From TMP-24 sp046348855 (GTDB taxonomy: Bacteria; Pseudomonadota; Alphaproteobacteria; Rhodobacterales; Rhodobacteraceae): a stretch of 64,000 bases of DNA. The translations under genes were made by a program, and so were the position numbers. Shown here one piece after another: positions 25,080 to 32,997 of this stretch. Under the pieces are notes generated by a model. It worked only from the letters and a program-made list of their open reading frames with translations. It was not told where the DNA came from and made no database searches. Positions within the stretch are counted from its first letter, which is position 1. The number at the start of each line of letters is the position of its first letter. The DNA lies in assembly GCA_046348855.1 (NCBI GenBank), contig JAXMDK010000002.1:124001-188000 (forward strand), in the 5' to 3' direction.

Positions 25080-25550
25080 TCAGCCGGTGAAGGCGGCCAG
25101 AGGCGCGCCGGCCAGCCGGCTGAGCAGGTGCGGGTCGATGGCGAAGACATGGTGCGGCGTTCCCGCCGCCGCCCAGACCAGCGGAAAGTCGAGAAGCCGG
25201 GGGTCGAAAAAGGCGCGGACCGGCTTCAGATGGCCGATCGGGGCGACGCCGCCGATGGCAAAGCCGGTCTCGGCGCGGATCAGCGCCGCGTCGGCCTTGC
25301 CCAAGGGCTCGCCCGCCACCCGTGCCGCCGCCCCGGCGTCGACGCGGTTGCCTCCGGCAGTGATGAACAGCACCACCTGCCCGCTGTCGTCGCCGCGGAA
25401 GATGATCGACTTGGCGATCTGGTCGATGGCGCAACCCACCGCCGCCGCCGCTTCGGCCGCGGTGCGGGTGGTGTCCGACAGCGCGCGGATGTCAGGGCGC
25501 GCGCCGGCCGCGGTCAGGGCGGTTTCCACACGTTTCAGGCTTTTGCTCAT
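25080..25550 (-). CDS. YbaK/ProX-type aminoacyl-tRNA deacylase
   Basis: A protein of about 156 residues of the YbaK/aminoacyl-tRNA-editing family. It includes the conserved Lys-containing segment IAKSIIFRGDDSGQVVLFITAG and the later GGVAPIGHLKP loop found in Cys-tRNA(Pro) and Ala-tRNA(Pro) deacylases. It probably removes wrongly attached amino acids from tRNA in trans. Two starts are possible: 25550 (MSKSLKRVET) and 25562, where GGAGG directly abuts the ATG; 25550 was chosen for spacing. Confidence 0.88.
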   Translation of the reverse strand: MSKSLKRVETALTAAGARPDIRALSDTTRTAAEAAAAVGCAIDQIAKSIIFRGDDSGQVVLFITAGGNRVDAGAAARVAGEPLGKADAALIRAETGFAIGGVAPIGHLKPVRAFFDPRLLDFPLVWAAAGTPHHVFAIDPHLLSRLAGAPLAAFTG

Positions 25551-25650
25551 ATCCGCCGCCATCCTCCAGACAGGCGGATATGATCCGCCCGGATGGCGAA
25601 AGGCAAGCCGGTGCCGGGTTTGTTGTGGTTGCCGGCCTGTCGGGCAGGCT

Positions 25651-26712
25651 TCAGGCCGCCTGCGCCGCTTTCTTGCGCAAGAGCATCCCGTATAAATCGC
25701 GCGGCTCGTCCGGGTCGGCGATCATGTCGAGATCGGTGCTGAAGGCCAGCGACTTCGGCAGCGCCTTCAATTGCCGCAGCACATAGCGCAGCGCCGAGAA
25801 ATCCTCGACAGCGAAGCCCACGGAGTCGAACAGGGTGATCGCCCGGTCGTCGGCGCGCCCGGCCACGGCGCCGGTCATCACCTGCCACAGTTCCTTGACC
25901 GGATGGTCGGGGGCCAGTTGCTGGATTTCGCCCTCGATCCGGGTCTGCGGCGGATATTCGACATAGATGTCGGAGCGCAACAGGATGTCGTGGTGCAGTT
26001 CGGTCTTGCCGGGGCAGTCGCCGCCCACCGCGTTGATGTGGACGCCGGCGCCGACCATGTTGTCGGTCAGGATCGTCGAATATTGCTTGTCGGCGGTGAC
26101 GGTGGTGATGATCTGCGCGCGAAGGATCGCCTCTTCGGCGGTGGCGCAGGCGACGAGCTTAAGCCCGGTGCCCTTCAGGTTCGCCATGCACTTGCGGGTC
26201 GCCACCGGTCGATGCGTCGTGCCGTACCTCGCGGATGCCGCAGATGGCCCAAGGCCAGCGCCCGGAACTCGGACTGCGCGCCGTTGCCGATCAGGGCCAT
26301 GACCCGTTGCCCCCTTGGGTGCCAGCCATTTCGCCGCCAGCGCCGACATGGCGGCGGTGCGCAGCGCGGTCAGGATCGTCATTTCCGACAGAAGCAGCGG
26401 ATAGCCGGTGTTCACGTCCGCCAAAAGTCCAAAGGCGGTAACGGTTTGCAGGCCTTCCTTCATGTTCTTCGGGTGGCCGTTCACATATTTGAACCCGTAC
26501 ATCTCACCGTCCGAGGTCGGCATCAGCTCGATCACGCCGACATCGGAATGCGAGGCGACCCGCGGGGTCTTGTCGAACAGCGGCCAGCGGCGGAAGTCGG
26601 CCTCGATCTCGGCGGCGAGGTCGGTCAGGACCCGTTCGACGCCAAGATGAAGAACGAGCCGCATCATGTTGTCGACGCTGACGAAAGGAACGATATTCAG
26701 ATTCTGTTGCAC
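25651..26712 (-). CDS. ocd: ornithine cyclodeaminase, NAD-binding segment disrupted
   Basis: A 353-residue protein that would convert ornithine to proline and ammonia. N- and C-terminal parts match the family (MYGFKYVNGHPKNMKEGLQT; DNMVGAGVHINAVGGDCPGK). The stretch from about 26215 to 26320 is out of register: the expected NAD-binding ALIGNGAQSEF is readable only in another frame. Several small indels within about 100 bp cancel out, so the frame stays open. As written, the enzyme would not bind NAD. It begins with GTG 2 nt after the arginase stop, so the two form an arginine-to-proline operon. Confidence 0.8.
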   Translation of the reverse strand: MQQNLNIVPFVSVDNMMRLVLHLGVERVLTDLAAEIEADFRRWPLFDKTPRVASHSDVGVIELMPTSDGEMYGFKYVNGHPKNMKEGLQTVTAFGLLADVNTGYPLLLSEMTILTALRTAAMSALAAKWLAPKGATGHGPDRQRRAVRVPGAGLGPSAASARYGTTHRPVATRKCMANLKGTGLKLVACATAEEAILRAQIITTVTADKQYSTILTDNMVGAGVHINAVGGDCPGKTELHHDILLRSDIYVEYPPQTRIEGEIQQLAPDHPVKELWQVMTGAVAGRADDRAITLFDSVGFAVEDFSALRYVLRQLKALPKSLAFSTDLDMIADPDEPRDLYGMLLRKKAAQAA

Positions 26713-26714
26713 GA

Positions 26715-27641
26715 TCAGTAGCTCCGCGTCGGGCGGTCGAACACCTTGCGGCCCATCAGCGAGCCGACAAGTTCGACCATCAGTTTCGCGGTCCGGCCGC
26801 GTTCGTCGAGAAAGGGATTCAGCTCCACCAGGTCCAGCGAGGTGACAAGACCGCTTTCATGCAGCCGTTCCATGACCAGATGCGCCTCGCGGAAGGTGGC
26901 GCCGCCGGGAACGGTGGTGCCGACCGCCGGCGCGATCGACGGGTCGAGGAAATCGACGTCGAGCGAGACATGCAGCATCCCGTTGGCCTCATACACCCGG
27001 TCCAGGAATTCGCGCAGGGGCGCGACGATGCCGCGTTCGTCCAGCACCCGCATGTCGCAGATCGCCACGTCGGTCTTCAGCAGGCTTGCGTGTTCGGCCA
27101 TGTCGACAGAACGGATGCCGAACAGGCAGATCCGCTCCTCGGGCACCGGCACCGGGAAGGCGGGGAAGGCGTCAAACCCCCTGTGGCCGGCGATATAGGC
27201 GACGGGCGTGCCGTGCAGGTTGCCCGACTGGGTGGTCAGCGGTGTGTGAATGTCAGAGTGCGCATCGAGCCACAAGACGAAGAGCTGTCGCCCCTGCGCC
27301 GCGGCGTGGCGGGCCGCCCCCGCCACCGAGCCGAGCGCCAGCGAATGATCGCCCCCCAGAAGGATCGGGAAGCCGCCGGCCTGCAGCGCGGCCTCGGTGC
27401 GGTCGCACAGGGCCTTCGTCCAGCCGATCACCTCGGCCAGCGAATGCACGGCCGGGTTGGGGCAATGGGCGTCCTCCAGCGTCGGCAGGGCGACGTCGCC
27501 CCAATCCTCCACCCGATGGCCAAGGTCGGTGATCGACAGGCCGAGGCCCGCGACCCGATAGGCCGAAGGCCCCATCAGGCAGCCGGCGCGCTTCTGTCCG
27601 GCGTCGATCGGCGCGCCGATCAGGATGCAGGTCTTGGTCAT
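26715..27641 (-). CDS. rocF: arginase
   Basis: A 308-residue manganese enzyme that splits arginine into ornithine and urea. Metal-ligand motifs are present: GGDHSLALGSV, DAHSDIHTP and SLDVDFLDPSIAP. The ATG at 27641 was selected because the protein then begins MTKTCILIGAPIDAGQKRAG as in relatives; an upstream in-frame start has no support. It is followed at once by ocd and is divergent from an Lrp-type regulator, so the locus handles arginine catabolism. Confidence 0.94.
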   Translation of the reverse strand: MTKTCILIGAPIDAGQKRAGCLMGPSAYRVAGLGLSITDLGHRVEDWGDVALPTLEDAHCPNPAVHSLAEVIGWTKALCDRTEAALQAGGFPILLGGDHSLALGSVAGAARHAAAQGRQLFVLWLDAHSDIHTPLTTQSGNLHGTPVAYIAGHRGFDAFPAFPVPVPEERICLFGIRSVDMAEHASLLKTDVAICDMRVLDERGIVAPLREFLDRVYEANGMLHVSLDVDFLDPSIAPAVGTTVPGGATFREAHLVMERLHESGLVTSLDLVELNPFLDERGRTAKLMVELVGSLMGRKVFDRPTRSY

Positions 27642-27754
27642 TTTCGGATCCCCGTCTGTGCAAACACAGGATGAACCGATCTGCGTCAATTTGAAGGGTG
27701 ATTTTTGTCGGTTTGGGTATAAGTTTGTCCAAACTGAAAAGATGGATTGACGAA

Positions 27755-28186
27755 ATGGATGATGTGGATCAGTCGCTGATCGCCGAATTGCGCCGCGACG
27801 GGCGCGCGAGCTGGTCGGACCTGGCCGACCGGCTGGGGCTGGCGCGGGCCACGGTGCGGGCGCGGATGGAAAGGCTGGCGTTGCAGGGCGAAATCGTCGG
27901 CTTCACCGTCCTGACCCGCAGCGATCTGGGCGGGATGCCGGTGCGCGGGCTGATGATGATCGCCATCGAGGGGCGCGGCCAGGAACGGATCACTGCACGC
28001 CTGACCGGCCTGCCCGAGGTGATGGCGGTCCATTCGACCAACGGCCGCTGGGATCTGATCGCCGAGATCGGCACCCGGACGCTTGAAGAACTGGATGCGC
28101 TGATCTCCAGGGTCAGGAACTACGAAGGGGTGCTGGCCAGCGAAACCCGCCGGCACTGGGCAACCCGGCGCGCCGGACGGCGCTGA
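27755..28186 (+). CDS. Lrp/AsnC-family regulator
   Basis: A 143-residue regulator with an N-terminal helix-turn-helix (MDDVDQSLIAELRRDGRASW, LADRLGLARATVRARMERL) and a C-terminal RAM ligand-binding domain. It is divergent from arginase-ocd with a gap of about 110 nt, and most likely activates that operon in response to arginine or ornithine, as in other alphaproteobacteria. The ATG at 27755 was chosen because it gives the usual family length. Confidence 0.92.
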   Translation: MDDVDQSLIAELRRDGRASWSDLADRLGLARATVRARMERLALQGEIVGFTVLTRSDLGGMPVRGLMMIAIEGRGQERITARLTGLPEVMAVHSTNGRWDLIAEIGTRTLEELDALISRVRNYEGVLASETRRHWATRRAGRR

Positions 28187-28648
28187 TCAGCGCCGCCGCG
28201 CCGCCGCCACCCACAAAAGCGCCAGCCCCAGCGACAGGACCGCGTTCCACGAGGCCATCGACAGGCCGAACAGGCTCCAGGCGACTTCGTTGCAGCGCAC
28301 CAGCGGCGCATTCATGATCTGGGTCATCAGGTCGTCGGTCGACAGGCCCTGGACTGGGCTCGACGAACAGGTCGCCGGACCGATCCAGAGGCCGCGCTCG
28401 ACCCCGGTGTGGTAAACGCCAAGCCCCGCCGTCGCCAGCGCCGCCAGCGCCCCCGCCCAGGCCAGCCCCCGCCGCCCGGTCTGCCAGACGATCAGGCCGA
28501 GGATGATCGCCAGCGCATGCGGCCAGCGCTGCCACCAGCACAGCTTGCAGGGCGCATAGCCGGCAAGCTGGAAGAGGAACGCCCCGCCCAGAAGCGCCGC
28601 CGATCCGGCGGCCGCCAGCAGCGCCAGTTGTCGTGCCTGTCGGTTCAC
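28187..28648 (-). CDS. disulfide bond formation protein B family
   Basis: A 153-residue inner-membrane protein with four predicted helices. The periplasmic redox Cys pair is visible in GYAPCKLCWWQRWPHA, and a second Cys pair in PATCSSSPVQ and PLVRCNEV, as in DsbB, which reoxidises DsbA and passes electrons to quinone. It starts with GTG overlapping the stop of the DedA-like gene (GTGA), so the two are translationally coupled. Confidence 0.9.
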   Translation of the reverse strand: MNRQARQLALLAAAGSAALLGGAFLFQLAGYAPCKLCWWQRWPHALAIILGLIVWQTGRRGLAWAGALAALATAGLGVYHTGVERGLWIGPATCSSSPVQGLSTDDLMTQIMNAPLVRCNEVAWSLFGLSMASWNAVLSLGLALLWVAAARRR

Positions 28649-29235
28649 AGCAGCCTCGTCACGCCATAGATCCCCAGAAGCAGCGCGAGGATCGCGCCCA
28701 CCACCAGACCGAGCCGGCGTTCGATGAAGGCGAGGATCGAGGCGCCGTAGCGGCGCAGCGCCCAGGCCAGGGCATAGAAGCGCGCGCCGCGGGCGACGAT
28801 CGCCGACAGGACGAACAGCGGCAGGCTGAAGCCCACCACGCCGGACAGGATCGTCACCACCTTCATCGGCGGCAAATGCGCGAGGCCCGAAGTGACCAGA
28901 AGCAGCAGGATGATCCAGGTGCTGCCCGCCACTTCGGCGCGCATCGCCTCGAACGCGTCGAGCTTGTGGTAGAATTCCAGCACCGGCCGTGCCAGCCAGG
29001 CAAAGGCGAAATGCCCGATCAGCCAGCCGAAGATGCCGCCCAGCACCGAGGTCGCCGAGGCGATGCCCGCCAGCCGCATGGCGCGTTCTGGCCGGGCGGC
29101 GCACATCGGGATGAACAGGACGTCGGCCGGGATCGGAAAGACCGAGCTTTCGACGAAGGAAATCACCCCCAGCGCCGCCGTCGCATTGGGCGAGCGCGCC
29201 CAGGACAGGGTCCAGTCGTAGAGTTTCTGAAACAT
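28645..29235 (-). CDS. YqaA/DedA-like (VTT domain) membrane protein
   Basis: A 196-residue integral membrane protein. It has the SNARE-associated/VTT pattern: FVESSVFPIPADVLFIPM near residue 30, GGIFGWLIGHFAF near residue 75 and the conserved Arg in IVARGARFYALAWALRRYG. VTT proteins act in membrane phospholipid movement or homeostasis. It is the first gene of a pair with the dsbB-like gene. Confidence 0.88.
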   Translation of the reverse strand: MFQKLYDWTLSWARSPNATAALGVISFVESSVFPIPADVLFIPMCAARPERAMRLAGIASATSVLGGIFGWLIGHFAFAWLARPVLEFYHKLDAFEAMRAEVAGSTWIILLLLVTSGLAHLPPMKVVTILSGVVGFSLPLFVLSAIVARGARFYALAWALRRYGASILAFIERRLGLVVGAILALLLGIYGVTRLL

Positions 29236-29406
29236 CGCTTGGGCCCTCGTTGGTGGGGGTCATTGGCCACAGGGGCGGCGCGAGGTCAAGGAAAAGCTCC
29301 GTGACCGGGCGATGGCGACGGGGCAGGGCGCATCAAGGGCTTTTCGTGCCTTCCGCCCTTGGATAGACTTGACCTGTCAGGGTGGCCCGCGGGCCGGGGG
29401 GGTATC

Positions 29407-30261
29407 ATGAAGTGGGAAGGTCGCCGCGAAAGCGACAATATCGAGGACCGCCGGGGCATGCGCGTCGGCCGGGTCGCCGGCGGCGGCGGGCTGGGGCTGG
29501 TGGCGGTGGCGCTGATCGTCTGGGCGCTTGGCGGCGATCCGATGGCGGTCTTGCAGCAGGGTCTGTCGGGCGGCGGCCAGATCCAGTCGGGCGGCGGCCA
29601 GATTACCCCCGAGGACGAACAGGCGGCGAAGTTCGTCTCGGTCACGCTGGCGGATACCGAACAGGTCTGGGGCGACATCTTCCAGAAGGAACTGGGGCGG
29701 ACCTACACGCCGACGACGCTGGTGCTGTTCAAGGACGCCACCAACACCGCCTGCGGCGGCGCGTCCGAGGCGACCGGGCCGTTCTACTGCCCCGAGGACA
29801 AGAAGGTCTATCTCGACACCGGCTTTTTCGTCACCCTGTCGCAGCAGCTTGGCGCGCATGGCGATTTCGCCGCCGCCTACGTTGTGGCCCACGAGGTCGG
29901 CCATCATGTGCAGGACGAGCTTGGCATCCTGCAAAAAGCCAACGACGCGCGCCAGCAGTCGTCCGAGGCCGACAGCAACGCCATCTCGGTGCGCATCGAA
30001 TTGCAGGCCGACTGCTTCTCGGGCGTCTGGGCGCGCTATGCCGCCGACAAGCTGGGTACGCTTGAACCCGGCGACATCCAGGAGGCGGTCGATGCTGCCG
30101 CGCGGATCGGCGACGACACGTTGCAGCGCAGCGCCGGGCGCCGGCCGATGCCCGACAGCTTCACCCACGGCACCTCGGAACAGCGCCAGCGCTGGCTGTC
30201 GACCGGCTACAAGGCCGGCACGATCCGCGCCTGCGACACGTTCTCGACCGACAACATCTGA
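29407..30261 (+). CDS. YpfJ-type neutral zinc metallopeptidase
   Basis: A 284-residue protein beginning MKWEGRRESDNIEDRRG, followed by one membrane anchor (about residues 25-45) and a Gly/Gln-rich linker. The catalytic zinc motif HEVGHHVQ lies near residue 165, with ELQADCFSGVWA downstream, as in the zinc_peptidase (PF04228) family. The catalytic domain probably faces the periplasm. The substrate is unknown. The ATG at 29407 was chosen over an upstream in-frame start because this N-terminus is the family norm. Confidence 0.9.
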   Translation: MKWEGRRESDNIEDRRGMRVGRVAGGGGLGLVAVALIVWALGGDPMAVLQQGLSGGGQIQSGGGQITPEDEQAAKFVSVTLADTEQVWGDIFQKELGRTYTPTTLVLFKDATNTACGGASEATGPFYCPEDKKVYLDTGFFVTLSQQLGAHGDFAAAYVVAHEVGHHVQDELGILQKANDARQQSSEADSNAISVRIELQADCFSGVWARYAADKLGTLEPGDIQEAVDAAARIGDDTLQRSAGRRPMPDSFTHGTSEQRQRWLSTGYKAGTIRACDTFSTDNI

Positions 30262-30310
30262 GGCCGCGCGCCTTGCCAACCGGGCGGGGCGCGGCTATCT
30301 GTTGGCGCGC

Positions 30311-30394
30311 GCCCGGATGGCGGAATGGTAGACGCAGCGGTCTCAAACACCGCCGACGCAAGTCATGCGGGTTCGAGTCCCGCTCCGGGCACCA
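30311..30394 (+). tRNA. tRNA-Leu (CAA)
   Basis: A complete tRNA: 7-bp acceptor stem GCCCGGA/TCCGGGC, D-arm GCGGAATGGTAGACGC, anticodon stem GCGGT/ACCGC with loop CTCAAAC (anticodon CAA, reading UUG), a variable arm typical of class II tRNA-Leu, T-arm GCGGGTTCGAGTCCCGC, discriminator A and an encoded CCA end. It lies 49 nt downstream of the zinc peptidase gene. Confidence 0.95.
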
Positions 30395-30899
30395 GCACAC
30401 CAGATCACGTATAAGACGAATCGAACCGGTGGCGGCCGGCGGGCTGCTTGTCGTGGCGGCACCAATCCGGGGGTGGGACCCCCGGTTTGTGCGCGACCGG
30501 GAAACGCGGGCGGGCTGCCCCCAAAATGCCCCAATTCTTTTTGCGAGGCCCGCCGCGACGGCCGATTGTCTGCGCCTGTTCAACGGTTAGCTAACGAAAG
30601 GACAAGTCTTGCGAAGGCGATCCGGGGGCGGTTTCGCCAGAAAAATACGAAAATACAATATTATCAGTATGTTGCTTGGGCGTTCATAATTTCTTCACTG
30701 AGCCCAATCGCCGGCCATGGGGCGGGTGAAACCGGCCTGGGGCAACAGTAGGGCCGCGGTTTTCGCCACATTTTCGCCATCATTGCCCGGCCATCTGGGG
30801 TCAGCCGCAACGAAAGGCGCGGTTGGCCAAGGCGGGAAAGGCCGGATCATTAACCGAAGACCCGCACATTAGGACGGCCGCCGGGAAACTGGCATTTGA
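30395..30899. other. gene-free stretch after tRNA-Leu
   Basis: No supported gene, integrase or attachment duplication was seen in these 505 bases. A short CCGGGGGTGGGACCCCCGG palindrome lies at about 30468. The second half (30590-30720) is unusually AT-rich for this window (AATACGAAAATACAATATTA around 30645), which may hold the promoter of the following Hint-domain gene or mark a junction of foreign DNA. Confidence 0.4.
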
Positions 30900-31484
30900 A
30901 TGTGTTCAATTAGGAACGTAAATACAGTGCCTTGTTTTTCCAGCGGAATCTTGATCACCACCCTCAGGGGCGAACGCCCTGTCGAGGAGCTTTGCGAGGG
31001 CGACCGCGTCGTCACCCGCGACAATGGATTGCAGACGATCCGCCGGATTTCCCGGCGGGACTATGACTATGGGCAGCTGGCGATTGTGCCGCATCTGCAG
31101 CCGGTCCTGGTGACGGCGGGGGCCATGGGAAAGGGGCTGCCAGAGCGTGACATGCTCGTCAGCCCCAACCTGCGGCTTCTCGTCGCCCGCGACCGGCTGC
31201 CCTTTGGCCTGTCGCCGGCGCCGGGGGGCGACGACGCGCTGGTTGCGGTCAAGAACCTGTGCGGCGGCAAGACCATCCGCACCTGTTCGGTGCTGGGCGT
31301 CAGCTACATCCTGGTCGAGTTCGACCGGCATGAGGTGGTCCTGGCAAACGGCTGCTGGGCCGAGGCTTTCTGCCTGGCCGATCCGTCGCTGGGTGCGCGC
31401 GGCAACGCGCAGAGGACAGAAATCCTCGAGATATTTCCCGACCGCAAGCCGGCCCTGCCGGTGCGCCGGGCGATCGAGGGCTAA
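30900..31484 (+). CDS. stand-alone Hint-domain protein 1
   Basis: A protein of about 194 residues that is almost entirely a Hint_2 (hedgehog/intein-like) domain. It starts with PCFSSGILITTLRGERPVEE (candidate Cys nucleophile), then EGDRVVTRDNG and ends with a block G-like EFDRHEVVLANGCWAEAF. The block B histidine of the family (SPQHR in the RTX protein at 32998) is replaced: here it reads SPNLR. It has no calcium-binding repeats and no signal peptide. The start is uncertain: ATG 30900 has no clear RBS, and a GTG at 30927 is an alternative. It may be a degenerate or regulatory Hint protein. Confidence 0.75.
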   Translation: MCSIRNVNTVPCFSSGILITTLRGERPVEELCEGDRVVTRDNGLQTIRRISRRDYDYGQLAIVPHLQPVLVTAGAMGKGLPERDMLVSPNLRLLVARDRLPFGLSPAPGGDDALVAVKNLCGGKTIRTCSVLGVSYILVEFDRHEVVLANGCWAEAFCLADPSLGARGNAQRTEILEIFPDRKPALPVRRAIEG

Positions 31485-31531
31485 GGCAAGGATATAGACG
31501 GCCCGCGGGCCGGCAAGGGATTGGAGCCAAG

Positions 31532-31648
31532 ATGATTTTGTCGATGATGTGCGTCTCGGTGCTGGTATTGTCCATGATGGCGAAACGCAACGCGGCTGCC
31601 AGCCCCGTTGCTGTTCCGGTCACGGCGGGCAGGGGGCGCCGCCGTTAA
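31532..31648 (+). CDS. putative 38-residue membrane microprotein
   Basis: A short open frame starting with ATG and ending TAA, preceded by GGATTGGAGCC, which gives a good RBS at proper spacing. The product begins MILSMMCVSVLVLSMMA, hydrophobic enough for one membrane helix, and ends with a basic GRGRRR tail. It lies between the first two Hint-domain genes on the same strand. No homologue is recognised, so it may be a chance frame. Confidence 0.35.
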   Translation: MILSMMCVSVLVLSMMAKRNAAASPVAVPVTAGRGRRR

Positions 31649-31709
31649 ACAGTTGGACATCATGTCCGGGGTCTGATGGTGCCACCTGCCGCCCTGACCG
31701 GCGGGGCTG

Positions 31710-32459
31710 ATGGCGGAAACCCGAATGCGGAACCTGCGAACCACCAATAGCAGCCGGGCGCGGCCCACCGGGCCGGGGTTCCTCGCCGGGCTGGTCCTGC
31801 CTGAAGGCCGGTCCTTTCGCATCCTTCATGGCGCCGACGCCCGGATCGAGGCGCTGGACAGCGACGGCAGGGTCGCCGCCACCGCGACCCTCGCCTGCGT
31901 CCAGGCGGCGCTGCCGTGTTTTTGTGACGACACGCCGATCGACACGCCCGACGGTCCGGTGCCGGCCGGGGCGCTGCGACCGGGCCAGCTGCTGCTGGTC
32001 AGGGACGGGCCTCCGCAACCGCTGCTTTGGGTCGGGCGGCGCAGTTTCGACTGGCGGCTTCTGGGGCTGAACCCGGCGCTGCGGCCGGTGGTGATCCGGG
32101 CGAACGCCATCGCGCCCGGCCTTCCAGCCAGCGATGTGGCCTTCTCGCCCAGTCACCGCATCGCCCTGTCCGGGACGGCGGGCGGGCTGGTCGCGGTCGG
32201 TGACCTTGTCGGGCATCCGGGGGTTGAAAGCAGGGCCTGCCAGTCCGTCACCTATGTCCAGCTTCTCCTGGACCCTGGCGCGCTGGTCTCGGCGGCCGGC
32301 CTGTGGGGCGAAAGCTTCCACCCCGAACTGGCGGTCCGGGGCGTGCTGACCCCGGCGGAACGCACTGAAATCCGCGCGGCGCTGCGCCGTCATCGGGCCG
32401 GACAGGCGGTCGGCATACCACCGTCCGGTGCAGCCCCGCGGGGCGCCTGCAATCCCTAG
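31710..32459 (+). CDS. stand-alone Hint-domain protein 2
   Basis: A 249-residue protein with about 65 N-terminal residues of unknown type, then a Hint_2 domain starting LPCFCDDTPIDTPDGPVPAG. Block B is intact (AFSPSHRIALSG), but the block G segment that reads DQHEIV in the RTX protein is DPGALV here, so the late His/Glu is missing. This is the reverse of the defect in the protein at 30900. A Pro/Gly-rich tail follows. It has no RTX repeats and no signal peptide. Confidence 0.78.
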   Translation: MAETRMRNLRTTNSSRARPTGPGFLAGLVLPEGRSFRILHGADARIEALDSDGRVAATATLACVQAALPCFCDDTPIDTPDGPVPAGALRPGQLLLVRDGPPQPLLWVGRRSFDWRLLGLNPALRPVVIRANAIAPGLPASDVAFSPSHRIALSGTAGGLVAVGDLVGHPGVESRACQSVTYVQLLLDPGALVSAAGLWGESFHPELAVRGVLTPAERTEIRAALRRHRAGQAVGIPPSGAAPRGACNP

Positions 32460-32997
32460 CTGATCGGACCGTGCGCTTGTGGTCCCGGCGCAACGTTGCG
32501 GTCGGTTTATGTGCCGCCCCGGCAAACAAATTGTCGTTTTTCCGCGGCTCACGAATTATTCATTAAGTCATAAGAACGCCGCCAGGATCCCGGTCGTGCA
32601 CCGGGGCGAGAAGCGGTCGATAGGTGGTTGAACGTGGTCTGGAACGATCGGCAGTGCGGCTACGGAACGACGTTCCGGGCGCGGTCCTCCCTTAAGGTGA
32701 GGCCAGCCGATGCCCATGGCCGCAGGCGCGCGGCGGGACCGTGCCCGGCGGCGGCTGGCCGACGCAATGCCGACCCGGAAATGGCGAAAATTCTAACGAT
32801 CCAACCGGGTGTTTCCGGTTTGTTTGCATCCCGCACCCCATGCTGCGCCTCAAATCACGGGAAAGGCTTGCGGTCCACGGGACGCAAGGTCGGGTCGATG
32901 GCGGCACGGGGAGGGCAAGTACGCGGCGCGGGCTGCGGTGTAACAAGTGGCCACGACGCCGATGTGCGGCGCGCGGTTCCGGTCGGGTAGCGCGCAG
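32460..32997. other. gene-free leader before the RTX gene
   Basis: No supported gene was found in these 538 bases. An AT-rich patch at 32520-32575 (TTGTCGTTTTTCC and ATTATTCATTAAGTCATAAG) is the likeliest promoter area for the RTX gene, which would leave a long GC-rich leader of about 400 nt. No riboswitch was recognised. Confidence 0.4.

Noticed and set aside
30365..30751. Open frame of 128 codons starting inside the tRNA-Leu gene
   Set aside because: It overlaps a complete tRNA, has no RBS and its translation shows no domain; it then crosses an AT-rich non-coding stretch.
32628..32990. Open frame of 120 codons in the leader of the RTX gene
   Set aside because: No RBS, Arg/Gly/Ala-rich composition and no recognisable motif; it is probably the long GC-rich leader.
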